Shown here one piece after another: positions 32,668-41,936 of a stretch of 41,970 nt of DNA (its first letter is position 1; every line of letters begins with the position of its first letter). The translations under genes and the position numbers were made by a program. Under the pieces are notes generated by a model. It was not told where the DNA came from. It saw nothing but the letters and a program-made list of their open reading frames with translations, and made no database searches. The DNA is from Cytophagales bacterium (lineage in GTDB: Bacteria > Bacteroidota > Bacteroidia > Cytophagales > 172606-1). The stretch lies in assembly GCA_030446715.1 (NCBI GenBank), contig JAUJMU010000010.1, positions 1 through 41,970 of the forward strand, written 5' to 3'.

Positions 32668-33981
32668 ATGAAGACCAAAGGAATAAAGAATAATAAAGTA
32701 AACATTGTGACTCTCGGCTGCTCCAAGAACCTGGTAGATTCGGAGCAGATTTTCACCCAGTTGAAAGCCAGTCAGTACGATGTATCGCACGAATCGGCCA
32801 AAGACGACGCCAGTATCGTAATCATCAATACCTGCGGTTTCATCGACAACGCCAAGCAGGAGTCCGTGGACACGATCCTGCGCTACGCCGACGCCAAAGA
32901 CAACGGTCTGATCGACAAGCTGTACGTAACCGGCTGCCTCTCGCACCGCTACAAAGACGACCTTTCCCGGGAAATTCCGGAGGTGGATTCGTGGTTTGGC
33001 ACCAACGAACTGCCCCGCCTGCTCAAAACCCTTAAGGCTGATTACAAGCACGAACTGGTCGGTGAACGGCTGATCACCACCCCAGCGCATTACGCCTACC
33101 TCAAAATTGCCGAAGGCTGCGACCGGCCCTGCTCGTTTTGCGCCATTCCGCTGATGCGGGGTAATCATCAGTCTCAGCCCGTGGAACTGCTGGTGCAGAG
33201 TGCGCAGAACCTGGCCAAAAGGGGCACCAAAGAACTGATTCTGATTGCGCAGGACCTCACTTACTACGGCCTGGACCTGTACCGAAAACGGTCTCTGTCC
33301 GAACTGCTGGCCCGGCTCTCCGATGTGGAAGGCATTGAATGGATACGCCTCCAGTACGCTTACCCTTCGGGCTTCCCGATGGATGTGCTCGACGTGATGC
33401 GGGAGCGGAGCAACATCTGCCGATACCTCGATATGCCGCTACAGCACGGCTCTACGGAGATGCTGAAGCGGATGCGCCGGGGCATCACCCGCGAAAAAAC
33501 GGAAGCCTTGATCAATAGCATCCGCGAAAAGGTGCCGGGCATCGCCCTGCGGACTACCCTGATTGCCGGTCACCCGGGCGAAACGGAAGCCGAGTTTGAA
33601 GAAATGTATTCTTTCGTGGAAAAGATGCGTTTCGACCGGCTGGGGATTTTTACCTACTCCCACGAAGACCAGACGCATTCCTACTCCATGGCCGACGACG
33701 TGCCGGCCGAAACCAAGCAGGAACGTGCCGACGAAATCATGGCTCTACAGGAAGGAATCTCTGCGGAACTGAACGAACGGAAAGTAGGCAAAACCTTCAA
33801 AGTCCTGTTTGACCGCAAGGAGGGTGGATACTTTATCGGCCGCACCGAATCTGACTCACCCGAAGTAGACAACGAAGTGCTGGTCGATGCCTCCACCCAT
33901 TACGTGCGGCCCGGCAATTTTGCCAACATCCGCATCACCAGTGCCGCCGAGTTTGATTTGTACGGGGAGGTTGTGGGGTAG
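32668..33981 (+). CDS. rimO: Ribosomal protein S12 methylthiotransferase
   Basis: The 437-residue radical-SAM enzyme has an N-terminal MTTase domain with three Cys (C18 in LGCSKNLVDSE, C56, C90). The radical-SAM CxxxCxxC is at 151-158 (EGCDRPCSFC), with LIAQDLTYYG in the middle and a C-terminal TRAM domain (VLFDRKEGGYFIGRTESDSP). CSKN and the overall layout indicate RimO, which methylthiolates an Asp of S12, rather than MiaB. It follows the Uma2 gene by 6 bases. A palindromic repeat begins at its stop codon. Confidence 0.95.
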   Translation: MKTKGIKNNKVNIVTLGCSKNLVDSEQIFTQLKASQYDVSHESAKDDASIVIINTCGFIDNAKQESVDTILRYADAKDNGLIDKLYVTGCLSHRYKDDLSREIPEVDSWFGTNELPRLLKTLKADYKHELVGERLITTPAHYAYLKIAEGCDRPCSFCAIPLMRGNHQSQPVELLVQSAQNLAKRGTKELILIAQDLTYYGLDLYRKRSLSELLARLSDVEGIEWIRLQYAYPSGFPMDVLDVMRERSNICRYLDMPLQHGSTEMLKRMRRGITREKTEALINSIREKVPGIALRTTLIAGHPGETEAEFEEMYSFVEKMRFDRLGIFTYSHEDQTHSYSMADDVPAETKQERADEIMALQEGISAELNERKVGKTFKVLFDRKEGGYFIGRTESDSPEVDNEVLVDASTHYVRPGNFANIRITSAAEFDLYGEVVG

Positions 33982-34001
33982 AGACGCCATGCATGACGTC
34001 T
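33982..34001. repeat. Near-perfect 20-bp palindrome after rimO
   Basis: agacgccatgcatgacgtct is a palindrome with one mismatched pair around an atgcat core, directly after the rimO stop codon. It resembles the gagacgc-atgcat-gcgtctc class of dispersed palindromes. No T-run follows, so it is not a standard terminator. Confidence 0.55.
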
Positions 34002-34008
34002 GTACTGG

Positions 34009-34097
34009 TCATAAGTCATAAGTAATAAGTAATAATGCCTGAATGATCATTCCGGATAAGCGTTGCTGCCGGAACTTACGACTCTGGACTTACGGCT
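34009..34097. repeat. taagt-word array between convergent rimO and aroB
   Basis: tcataagtcataagtaataa and continuing words (34009-34036) form near-tandem 7-mers (ataagtc, ataagta, ataagta). Inverted counterparts acttacgact and acttacgg lie at 34075-34097, so the region can fold. It mirrors the array at 26434-26518. Confidence 0.55.
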
Positions 34098-34099
34098 TT

Positions 34100-35137
34100 T
34101 CATCCCTGATAATACCGTAAAGCTTCCGTAATTTCCTTCAGGCTGATGACCTGATCAATCAGCGGCTGGCCCAGTTCCTGTAGTAACACGCAGCCGATTT
34201 TGCCTTTTTCATTCTTTTTGTCCTGCCAAGCCAGCGGGGCAATGGCTTCGGCATCTGCCTCGTCAATGTTTGCTTTTCCGTAAACCGAAAAGATGAATTC
34301 CTCCACCTGATGCAGTTCTTTTTCGGGAAGCAGACCCCGTTGTGCCGATACAAAGGCTTCGGCAATCATGCCAACGGCAATTGCTTCTCCGTGCAGCAGC
34401 TTCTTTTTCGGCTGGCCCAGAAAATAACTCTCTACCGCGTGCCCAACCGTGTGGCCGAAGTTGAGCACCTTCCGCAAACCTTTTTCAATGGGGTCCTGCG
34501 CTACTACGGCTTGTTTGATGGCTACCGAATGCGGCACCAGTTCACCCCATTTCTGTTCGTTCAGGTCCCGCTTTCTGATTTTGTTCCACATGGCAGCATC
34601 GGCAATCAGGCAGTGTTTGATGATCTCGGCAAAGCCTGACCGGATTTCCCTTTCGGGCAGGGTTTGCAAAAAGTCCGTAGCCACCAGCACCTGAGCCGGC
34701 TCCCGGAACACCCCGATGTGATTTTTGAAGCCATTGAAATCAATGCCCAGCTTACCACCCACGCTGGCATCCACCTGGGAAAGCAGGGTAGTGGGTAGCT
34801 GCACAAAGTTGATGCCCCGCTTGTAGGTGGCCGCGCAGAATCCGCCCATGTCGCCGGTCACGCCGCCGCCCAGGTTCAGCAGAATACCTTTGCGGTCAAA
34901 CCGGGCGTCGGTAAGCTTTTGCCAGATGGCCCCGCAGGTTTCGAGGTTCTTGTTTTCTTCGCCGCTCCGGATGGTGATCAGGGTGTGTTTTGGGAGACTT
35001 TTGCGGATGGAAGGGTAGCAATGCTTGCGGGTGTTCTGGTCGGTCAGTACGGCAATCTGCGAATAATCCTTTGCGGAGAGCCATGCCTGAAGGGCCGGGC
35101 CGGCTTCCGGTACGATCTGGACGGTATTGTTTTGCAT
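34100..35137 (-). CDS. aroB: 3-dehydroquinate synthase
   Basis: The 345-residue enzyme shows the AroB signature: NLGGGVTGDMGGFCAATYKRG (about residues 73-93, NAD binding), PTTLLSQVDASVGGKLGID, the metal-site segments EIIKHCLIAD and NFGHTVGHAVE, and HGEAIAVGM. It forms 3-dehydroquinate in the shikimate pathway. I chose ATG 35137; a longer frame to 35218 adds 27 non-homologous residues. A TATTTTTG box (35141-35148, minus strand) ends 3 bases before the start, suggesting a very short leader, but no -33 TTG is seen. Confidence 0.95.
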   Translation of the reverse strand: MQNNTVQIVPEAGPALQAWLSAKDYSQIAVLTDQNTRKHCYPSIRKSLPKHTLITIRSGEENKNLETCGAIWQKLTDARFDRKGILLNLGGGVTGDMGGFCAATYKRGINFVQLPTTLLSQVDASVGGKLGIDFNGFKNHIGVFREPAQVLVATDFLQTLPEREIRSGFAEIIKHCLIADAAMWNKIRKRDLNEQKWGELVPHSVAIKQAVVAQDPIEKGLRKVLNFGHTVGHAVESYFLGQPKKKLLHGEAIAVGMIAEAFVSAQRGLLPEKELHQVEEFIFSVYGKANIDEADAEAIAPLAWQDKKNEKGKIGCVLLQELGQPLIDQVISLKEITEALRYYQG

Positions 35138-35411
35138 GCCCAAAAATAAGGCTTTTATGCAGTTGACCCGTCCAGCGAATGCCGCTTCCGTACCTCCGGG
35201 ACATGAGGCTACTGGCATTTGGCCTGTTGGGTGTAATGTTTGGCAGCTTTTTTCCTGCGGAAGGGTGGAAAAGGTTGGCTATGACTGCTTTTTATGCTTC
35301 ACAAAATAATTTTCCGGGTAATGTTTACCAATCAATTGCAAAATGTATACATGCTGAAGAGCTATTCTGCCATTCTATTACTCACCAGGCACCTCCAAAT
35401 CAATCTCAGTA

Positions 35412-35930
35412 ATGAAGTACTTGTTTACCTTTTTGTCAATTCTGGTATGCCTCTCCGGCTTTGCACAGGAAACTGCTCCTTCCTACAGTGAAGTAGTTGA
35501 AGTAGCAGGCATCAGCCGGCAAGAGTTGTACAGAAGAGCCGAAGCATGGCTAAAACAATTGAATTACCAGGTCACTTTCGGTGATCCGGACAGCGGCTTT
35601 ATCAGCGTGGGAGGTGAATTGCGGGTCCGGCAGCCGGGCAGCAGAAAGTTTCGCAAAGGCAGGCTGATTTATGTATTTACGCTGATTATCGAGGAACAGA
35701 AATTCTGGTACGACTTCACCCAGTACTATTACGATGTGGTACCCGGCAGTGATAAAGAAATTGCCCGGGGCGAATGGGTGGCCGCCAAACCTTCTGCGCC
35801 CGGCAATGGTCAGTTATACGACAACATTGATTCTTCCATCAGACTCAGAATTGCCGATCTCAAAAAAAGTATGCTTGCCGGAGCGCAGCCCGGCCTGCCG
35901 GGTGGTGGTGGTCTGATGGGGAATAAGTAG
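35412..35930 (+). CDS. DUF4468-like exported protein (TBP-like fold)
   Basis: The 172-residue protein has a signal peptide (ending GFAQ at about 19) and one domain with YSEVVEVAGISRQELYRRAE, DSGFISVGG and RLIYVFTLIIEEQKFWYDF. That pattern matches the DUF4468 / TBP-like-fold family common in Bacteroidota and probably periplasmic. The C-terminus is Gly-rich (LPGGGGLMGNK). Function is unknown. It stands alone, 274 bases from divergent aroB, and converges with the cyclophilin gene. Confidence 0.75.
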   Translation: MKYLFTFLSILVCLSGFAQETAPSYSEVVEVAGISRQELYRRAEAWLKQLNYQVTFGDPDSGFISVGGELRVRQPGSRKFRKGRLIYVFTLIIEEQKFWYDFTQYYYDVVPGSDKEIARGEWVAAKPSAPGNGQLYDNIDSSIRLRIADLKKSMLAGAQPGLPGGGGLMGNK

Positions 35931-35938
35931 CGGGGAGG

Positions 35939-36532
35939 TTATAGTCCCTTTACCCGCCTGACCGATATAATCTTTACCGGCTCGGTCATCAGCTGGCCCC
36001 TGAGCGGCAGCTGTTGCATTTTTTTGACTACTTCCATTCCCTCAGTTACTTTTCCAAAGGCAGCAAAGCCCAATCCGTCGGGGTTGCGTCTGCCTCCGGC
36101 ATCGAGGGCGGGCTGGTCGCCCACGCAGATAAAAAACTCTGAACGGGCAGTACCGCTGCCTTGCCTCACCATGGATACCGTTCCGTTCAGGTGGGCCAGT
36201 CCGGTTTGCCGGGTTGATTCGTGAGGGATTGGCGGCAGTGCAGGACCAAAAGAGGGCGCAAGTCCGCCCTGCACAATATCAATTTTAATGCTGTCTTTGG
36301 GCTGGTTATCCCGCCGAAGCACCCGGTAAAAGGATGCATTGCCATAACGGCCTTCATCTACATACCGGAGAAAGTTCGCAACCGTTGCCGGAGCCTGCTT
36401 ATCGAAAAGTTCAACTGTAATATTGCCCGCGCCGGTCTCCAGCACCACCCTTTGCGACTGGGCCAGGCCGGCAATTGCCGGTAAGGATATCAGGATTGCC
36501 CGGGACAAGGTCCGGAAAAGAAAAAGAAGCAT
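35939..36532 (-). CDS. Exported peptidyl-prolyl isomerase (cyclophilin type)
   Basis: The 197-residue protein has a signal peptide (to about GLAQS) and a bacterial cyclophilin domain: VVLETGAGNITVELFDKQAP, ATVANFLRYVDEGRY, FYRVLR, the conserved MVRQGSGTARSEFFICVGD and LGFAAFGKVTEGMEVV. It catalyses cis-trans isomerisation of prolyl bonds in the periplasm to help protein folding. Instead of FHR in the first active-site motif it has FYR, so activity may be reduced. It ends 8 bases from the convergent DUF4468-like gene. Confidence 0.9.
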   Translation of the reverse strand: MLLFLFRTLSRAILISLPAIAGLAQSQRVVLETGAGNITVELFDKQAPATVANFLRYVDEGRYGNASFYRVLRRDNQPKDSIKIDIVQGGLAPSFGPALPPIPHESTRQTGLAHLNGTVSMVRQGSGTARSEFFICVGDQPALDAGGRRNPDGLGFAAFGKVTEGMEVVKKMQQLPLRGQLMTEPVKIISVRRVKGL

Positions 36533-36603
36533 AGCGGAAAGCGGATTTAGTGCACAACGCAGAAACGGTTGTTTCTGTTATTCAACTGTTTGATATTAAA
36601 AGT

Positions 36604-36631
36604 AAACCCCGGCTAACGCTTGCCGGGGTTT
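36604..36631 (-). terminator. Strong hairpin after the porin-like gene
   Basis: aaaccccggc (36604-36613) pairs perfectly with gccggggttt (36622-36631) around 8 bases. In the minus direction the stem is followed by acttttaat, a modest T-run, consistent with a terminator of the gene ending at 36651. Confidence 0.65.
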
Positions 36632-36650
36632 GAACATAAAGCGTAGAAAC

Positions 36651-37316
36651 TCAGAATTCGTAACCGAGTGACACTTTCACGACGCGGTTGAAGGTATCAA
36701 AACTGTTCCGCGCATCGAGGCGGCGCAATCCATAATCGTAGCCGGCCTGTAGATTAAAGCCGTTCCCAAACCGGTAACCCATACCGCCGGAAATGGCCAC
36801 GTCCAGTCGCTCAAAATTGCCCGTAGTGTTAAATTCCTGGTTGAGCAGGGAGAATCCCAGCACATTGGCTCTGGTCCGGACGGTATTGTTCACCAGATAA
36901 GATACCTGCGGCCCGGCAAACAGGTGAAAACCCTCGGCCAGGTAGACCTTGGCCAGTACGGGCATATCAATGTAATGGGCCTGATTGGTGACAGTAGCCT
37001 GGGCATTCAGAAACTCCAGTCTGTCTGAAGTAAAGTTTCCCGTCATGCTGTAGCCTTTCTGGGAGTAAAATAACCCCGGCTCAACTGAAAGAAAATCAGT
37101 AATTGGCAGGTTTACGTATCCACCGGCGTGAAACCCCGGTACTGTGCGGGTACTGGTGACACCTCCGGTAAGTTGGGTCATTCCCTGAATATTCTGGGTT
37201 GCTTTGCCTTGCCAGCGGGCAGCATTGAGACCGGCCCGGACCCCAAACCGCACCTGCGCCTGGGAGATGGTTGTAAAAAGGAGAAACAAAGCTCCGATGC
37301 AAAGTAATTTCTTCAT
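36651..37316 (-). CDS. Outer membrane beta-barrel protein (porin-like / PorT-like)
   Basis: The 221-residue protein has a signal peptide (MKKLLCIGALFLLFTTISQAQ) followed by the typical small-barrel pattern: VRFGVRAGLNAARWQ, GFHAGGYVNLPITDFLSVEP, GLFYSQKGYSM, ..YIDMPVLAKVYLAEGFHLFA, ending KVSLGYEF with terminal Phe. This fits the PorT / outer-membrane-beta-barrel family frequent in Bacteroidota. The specific role is unknown. I chose ATG 37316 because it starts the signal peptide; the longer frame to 37391 has a non-signal N-terminus. Confidence 0.88.
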   Translation of the reverse strand: MKKLLCIGALFLLFTTISQAQVRFGVRAGLNAARWQGKATQNIQGMTQLTGGVTSTRTVPGFHAGGYVNLPITDFLSVEPGLFYSQKGYSMTGNFTSDRLEFLNAQATVTNQAHYIDMPVLAKVYLAEGFHLFAGPQVSYLVNNTVRTRANVLGFSLLNQEFNTTGNFERLDVAISGGMGYRFGNGFNLQAGYDYGLRRLDARNSFDTFNRVVKVSLGYEF

Positions 37317-37367
37317 GATGTTGTACAGGTTGTAGTTAAAACAAAAAACCGGCCGGCCATCATCTGC

Positions 37368-37395
37368 ATAAAAAAACCGTGCCAGAAGCACGGTT
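37368..37395 (-). terminator. Rho-independent terminator of the sterol-desaturase-family gene
   Basis: In the minus direction aaccgtgc and gcacggtt (37388-37395 and 37375-37382 on the plus strand) form an 8-bp perfect stem with a 5-base loop, followed by a T-run (a-run at 37368-37376 on plus). Confidence 0.8.
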
Positions 37396-37421
37396 ACAAT
37401 TAAAGCTGTTTATGGAAATTT

Positions 37422-38393
37422 TCAGTGACTGCTGAACTCAGGTTCTCTGGCCCGGGTTACTGTGCCCGGTACTGTTCCGGCGGCAGCCTGCAGCTCCAGT
37501 TCGCGTTGCATCTGCTTAGCGGTTTTCCTTGATCCGTCGGGACTCCAGCCGGGCGGGTAGAAAATGTACTTTAGTTTATCCTTCCAGTTGCGGGCTTTTT
37601 TCACATCCAGCCAGATGTCCCGGTATTCGTGTCCAAGCAGCACAAAGGGATTATAGGAATTGGGCGGATGCAGCACACCAAACTTTGGCTTCTGGGTGTT
37701 GTCATGATAAGTACCAAACAGCTTGTCCCAGATAATCAGAATGCCTCCGTGGTTGCGGTCCAGATAGGTGGTGTTGCAGGCGTGGTGTACCTGGTGCAGC
37801 CATGGGGTATTGAAAATCTTCTCAAACCAGCCCAGCGACGGGATCATCTGGCTGTGTAGAAACATCTGATAAGTGGAATTGATGGCCATCGCGGTTACCA
37901 CCATCAGCGGATGAAAGCCAAGAAGAGGCAGCCAGATCCAGTAAATGGGTTTGAAGAAAAAGATCGTCCAGCCGTTGCGGAAAGCCGTGCCGAAGTTGAA
38001 TTTCTCGGAGGAATGGTGGACAATGTGAGCCGCCCAGAAAATACGTATGGTGTGGCAGAAGCGGTGATGCCAGTAGAAATTAAAATCATCGCCCAGCAGA
38101 CAGAGCAGCCACACCCACCACGCCCAGCTCAGTTGTGAATAACCCAGCAGACTTTCGCGCAGGGGCTTGAAAAGCTCGAAAAAGATGTAAAAAAAGGCAA
38201 CCGTGCCGATGCGGGTAAAGATGCTTAATACCGATGTGCCTACTGCAACCCAGAAGCTGGCAACCGTATCTTGCCACTCATATAGTTGTTTGTTTTCCCG
38301 GTAACTGATAAAAGCTTCTATGGCAATGAAAACCAGAAAAATAGGCACACCCCAGAAAAGAGGGTTTCCAATGTTATTCGCAGAATGATCCAT
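37422..38393 (-). CDS. Sterol desaturase / fatty acid hydroxylase family membrane protein
   Basis: The 323-residue protein has several TM helices (about 10-30, 45-70, 80-100, 145-175) and the His clusters of the fatty-acid-hydroxylase superfamily: HHRFCH, HIVHHSSEKFN and HQVHHACN, which bind a di-iron centre. Such enzymes hydroxylate or desaturate lipids at the membrane. The exact substrate cannot be read from the sequence. I chose ATG 38393; a TTG three codons upstream is less likely. The terminator at 37368-37395 follows it. Confidence 0.9.
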   Translation of the reverse strand: MDHSANNIGNPLFWGVPIFLVFIAIEAFISYRENKQLYEWQDTVASFWVAVGTSVLSIFTRIGTVAFFYIFFELFKPLRESLLGYSQLSWAWWVWLLCLLGDDFNFYWHHRFCHTIRIFWAAHIVHHSSEKFNFGTAFRNGWTIFFFKPIYWIWLPLLGFHPLMVVTAMAINSTYQMFLHSQMIPSLGWFEKIFNTPWLHQVHHACNTTYLDRNHGGILIIWDKLFGTYHDNTQKPKFGVLHPPNSYNPFVLLGHEYRDIWLDVKKARNWKDKLKYIFYPPGWSPDGSRKTAKQMQRELELQAAAGTVPGTVTRAREPEFSSH

Positions 38394-38543
38394 AGGCAAC
38401 AAAAGGAATTGAGGGGATTAAGTTTCATTCCGGCCTGTACCAGCCAGCCAGTAGAACAAACCGAACATGGAAGGAAGCAGGCCTCGTATCTACTGGTCAT
38501 TTTACCAGACTTATCCGCTAAATAAGGAAATTTTCTGAAAGAG

Positions 38544-40991
38544 TCAGATGGCCTGTTCAGGATTTTGCCCCTTTTTGTTTTTGTTCTTCAGCATCAGGGC
38601 ATCAAGAAAGTACAGAACCTTGAATGAAAGGCTGTTGTTTTGGGGCGATCCGGCCACTTGACTGAAGTTGCGGAAATAATCATGGATGATGGCTTCTTCG
38701 CTGGTGAGAATGGCATTTTTCCAGACCAGACTCAGCTCGCTGCCCGGGGCAAACCACCACGAAAATACCATGTCCACATTGAAGGCGTTGAAGTTGACAT
38801 CGTGGTTTTTGCGGTCATAACTGAAGGCATCGAGGCCTCCCTTTTCGTTCAGAAAGGCATATTGATTATACATGGCCCGCGACCAGTAATGCCTTGCCCG
38901 CAGGGTAAGCGACATATTGGAAGTAAATATGTAACTGCTGTTGAGGGTGTTGGTAACGGTGGCAAAATCCCGGATACCAAAAATGACCGAGTCAGCTTCC
39001 AGTTTGTTGACGTACCCGGCGTCGTCGTGCCGGTTGAGCCAGTTGAGGCTGTACCGGAAAGAAAGCCGGTCATTGACCCGGTAGCGGGGAGAGAGGTTGG
39101 CGGAAAGGGTCTGACGGTTGTTTTCGTTGAAATTCCGGTAGGAACCCGTAAAATCTACTGCCAGCTTTTTTCGGTAATCGGTGTTATAGGAACTGCCGAT
39201 CATGAAATTGGTCGGGTAGGAGTAGAATCTGCCTTCCACCCGCGGCTCGAAGTAATCGTAGGTAGTAAGCGGCTCAAGCCGGTAGAAGACATCGAGTCCG
39301 TGGAAGTTGCGCAGCGTGGTGGAAGTGTACCCGTCCAGGTAAAAATCATTGTACACAAAAGGCCGGTAAAGCCTTGAGTAGCCCACCGTCAACCCGGAAT
39401 GCAGATTATTCAGTCTCCGGAAAGGTTTGAAAAGATGGTAACTGACTGTTCCATGCTGGGAAACTTCGTTGTTCCGGCTGATAAAGCTAAGGTCATTGGG
39501 GTTGTAATCGTCAGCCTCTACGTTGCTGGATAGATTGTATTGCCATTTACCGCTGATCTTACCCACATCGAAGCGGTGCGTGTATCCGATATTGGCAGGC
39601 TTGCCGGCGAAATACTGCCCGCTTAGGGCGGCCCTGCCGTTGAAGGCATACATGTTTTTCTTGTCTACCAGGTGCACTAATGCACCGGTAAGGTTGGCAT
39701 CGTAGGCCTCACCTTTGCGGGTGGCGTTGGTGTTGATCAGGCTCACGTAGGAGTTGTTTTTGAGTGATTGATCCAGCACCACCACGCTGTAGTTGGTAAG
39801 CGGCTGGGTCAGCATCCGGCGGTCCTGACCTTCCCCGTCGCCGATAGTGGCGTAGGTATCGGCGGTGATGGAGTTGAAAACCCCAATCCCGAGTCCTTCC
39901 CTTGTTCGTCCGGATACTTTGGTGGCGTTCAGCAGCCGGGCCGTATTCGGGTTACTGATAATGGACTCGCCTGCCATTAACTGCTCTTTCACTTTGCCAT
40001 GATACATTGGCGTACCGCCGATCCGCCGGGAATAGAAAAATCCGCCTTTGTTGAACAGCTCAGTGCCTTCCATGAAAAAGGGACGGTTTTCGGTGAACCG
40101 GATTTCGTATGGCGACAGGTTCAGCACCAGATTATCGAAAGGCACCTGACTGAAGTCGGGAATCAGCGTCATATCCAGCGTGAAGGCTTCGCTGATGCCG
40201 TACTTGATGTCGGCCCCGCCGCTGATGCCGCTGCTGATCAGGTGGCCGTTGTTTTTGTCGGGCACGGAGTTGTAGAAGCCGGTCAGGTAGGGCGTCAGCG
40301 ACAAGCGCAGGGGAGATTTGATGGCGCTGATGCCGCCCAGTTCGCCAAACTGGTTGAGAAAACCCTGCATGGAAGGATCTACCGGGTTCCAGAAGAAACT
40401 CTCGTTGGTGCGCCGGATCTGTCGTTTGAAATTGAGCCCCCAGGTTTGTACATCGGTATTGGCAAAACGGATAGCTGAATAGGGAATTTTCACTTCCACG
40501 GTCCAGTTGTCGGCGTTGATGGTGACCTTGCTTTCCCAGACGGCGTTCCAGTTGTAATCTTCGCCCGTGGATGAATAGCGGGCATCTACCTGCACGCCGG
40601 CGGCAGTTACCATAAACCCGTAGCCATTCAGTTTATCAAGGTAAGGGTCGAGGTATATTCCAAAATAATCGGTGTTGCTGATATTGTCGCGGCGGTCGAG
40701 TTGTTTGAGGATGCTGTCGGGATGGTCGTACAGGATTGCGCCGATGTAAAGGGCAACGTCGTCGTAAAGCACCCTTACCTGAGTGGGGTGCACTTCGGGT
40801 GCGCCTGGTTTGGGTCGCATCTGAATAAAGCGGTCAGCAACCGGCGCCATTTGCCAGGATTTCTCCTGCAGGTTGGCATCCACGCGGATTAGTTCGCGTG
40901 TCCGGAAAGCAGTGGCCTGCTTTGGTTCTTCGCCGGCCAGCAGGTTTCCGGTAGCGAGAAAAATCAAAAAAATAAATAATGCTTTATTCAT
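38544..40991 (-). CDS. CBM9-like / DUF5916 outer membrane protein
   Basis: The 815-residue protein has a signal peptide (to about residue 19). A carbohydrate-binding-module-9-like N-terminal domain (about 25-215) includes IRVDANLQEKSWQMAPVADRF, VLYDDVALYIGAILYD and VEVKIPYSAIRF. The DUF5916 outer-membrane barrel region follows (SLTPYLTGFY, ENRPFFMEGTELF, many alternating strands to the end). Proteins of this kind sit in the outer membrane; their substrate and role are unknown. The length is normal. It stands alone, and its Lys/Asn-rich C-terminus after the last strand is unlike a classical terminal Phe. Confidence 0.88.
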   Translation of the reverse strand: MNKALFIFLIFLATGNLLAGEEPKQATAFRTRELIRVDANLQEKSWQMAPVADRFIQMRPKPGAPEVHPTQVRVLYDDVALYIGAILYDHPDSILKQLDRRDNISNTDYFGIYLDPYLDKLNGYGFMVTAAGVQVDARYSSTGEDYNWNAVWESKVTINADNWTVEVKIPYSAIRFANTDVQTWGLNFKRQIRRTNESFFWNPVDPSMQGFLNQFGELGGISAIKSPLRLSLTPYLTGFYNSVPDKNNGHLISSGISGGADIKYGISEAFTLDMTLIPDFSQVPFDNLVLNLSPYEIRFTENRPFFMEGTELFNKGGFFYSRRIGGTPMYHGKVKEQLMAGESIISNPNTARLLNATKVSGRTREGLGIGVFNSITADTYATIGDGEGQDRRMLTQPLTNYSVVVLDQSLKNNSYVSLINTNATRKGEAYDANLTGALVHLVDKKNMYAFNGRAALSGQYFAGKPANIGYTHRFDVGKISGKWQYNLSSNVEADDYNPNDLSFISRNNEVSQHGTVSYHLFKPFRRLNNLHSGLTVGYSRLYRPFVYNDFYLDGYTSTTLRNFHGLDVFYRLEPLTTYDYFEPRVEGRFYSYPTNFMIGSSYNTDYRKKLAVDFTGSYRNFNENNRQTLSANLSPRYRVNDRLSFRYSLNWLNRHDDAGYVNKLEADSVIFGIRDFATVTNTLNSSYIFTSNMSLTLRARHYWSRAMYNQYAFLNEKGGLDAFSYDRKNHDVNFNAFNVDMVFSWWFAPGSELSLVWKNAILTSEEAIIHDYFRNFSQVAGSPQNNSLSFKVLYFLDALMLKNKNKKGQNPEQAI

Positions 40992-41318
40992 TCAGAAAAA
41001 ACTGAGTTTATAATTATTCGGGGAAACCGTAATAAATCTTCCGGGTACGGATGATAAAACCGGGATCAGAGGCCGGCACCCGGAGAGCAGAGTGCTTTTT
41101 TACTTCAACGCGAATTTGGATACAGGTTTTCATAAAAACAATCGAAAATTATGGGAATCATTTCAGCAGGGTCAGAATCAGCTTACTGATCGGGTATTCA
41201 GGCGAATTACCTTCGGAGTAATCTTTGCTTTGCATTTGCTGCGCCGGCAGCAGCTTGTGATGCCTGTACTATTTTTCCATATTTTTGTATATTCCCACCA
41301 AAAACCTATTCTTCAGAT
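40992..41318. other. Divergent intergenic region without a recognised gene
   Basis: The region separates the DUF5916 gene from the SprT-like gene. Short frames exist but none resembles a protein. I see no strong hairpin and no consensus TAnnTTTG box. Confidence 0.4.
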
Positions 41319-41933
41319 TTGCCAACGGTTCCTTCCCATCTGCAAATTTTTCAAAAATCCGTGCCGGCCGGCGCGGCAGACTACTGCCATCAGCTCTGGC
41401 AGGAGCACGGGTTCATTTTCAAAATTACCCGCCACCGCAGCACCAAACTGGGTGATTACCGGTACACGCCCGAAAAGGGGCACCAGATCAGCGTGAATAT
41501 ATCGCTTAACCCCTACGCTTTCCTGATTACGTATCTGCACGAGGTGGCACACCTGGTCACCTTCAGCCGGTATAAGCGAAAGGTCAAGCCACACGGTGCC
41601 GAGTGGAAAAAGAGTTTTCAGAACCTGATGGCACCCGTGGCGAACCCTGCTGTTTTTCCCGGCGAACTGCTGCCTGCCCTTCAGCGGTATCTGGCCAGCC
41701 CCAAAGCCTCCTCCTGTTCGGACCCGCAACTGGTGGCGGCCATCCGGGTTTTTGATACCCGACCCGAAGGGCAGGTTTTATCGGATTTACAAACCGGCGA
41801 AAAATTCAGGCTGAGCGGCCGGGTTTTCGTGAAAGGAGCCATCCGCCGGACCAGAGTGGTTTGCGAGGAGCCCGCCACCCGGAGAAAATACCTTGTACCC
41901 GCGCAGGCAGTGGTGGAAAGAGTGGAAAAATAA
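41319..41933 (+). CDS. SprT-like zinc metalloprotease-fold protein
   Basis: The 204-residue protein carries the SprT-like HExxH motif HEVAHLV (H74, E75, H78) and the downstream PHGAEWKKSF segment expected to give the third ligand. A C-terminal beta-rich tail ends in RRKYLVPAQAVVERV. The fold is related to Spartan-type proteases; bacterial members are mostly uncharacterised. No ATG precedes the conserved part in frame; TTG 41319 is the best visible start and places the motif at the usual distance. The frame remains open upstream, so the true start is uncertain. Confidence 0.85.
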   Translation: MPTVPSHLQIFQKSVPAGAADYCHQLWQEHGFIFKITRHRSTKLGDYRYTPEKGHQISVNISLNPYAFLITYLHEVAHLVTFSRYKRKVKPHGAEWKKSFQNLMAPVANPAVFPGELLPALQRYLASPKASSCSDPQLVAAIRVFDTRPEGQVLSDLQTGEKFRLSGRVFVKGAIRRTRVVCEEPATRRKYLVPAQAVVERVEK

Positions 41934-41936
41934 TTA

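Noticed and set aside
35179-35412. 77-residue plus-strand frame between aroB and the DUF4468-like gene
   Set aside because: It begins inside the aroB upstream region and shows no signal peptide or family pattern; it is most likely the promoter region of the DUF4468-like gene.
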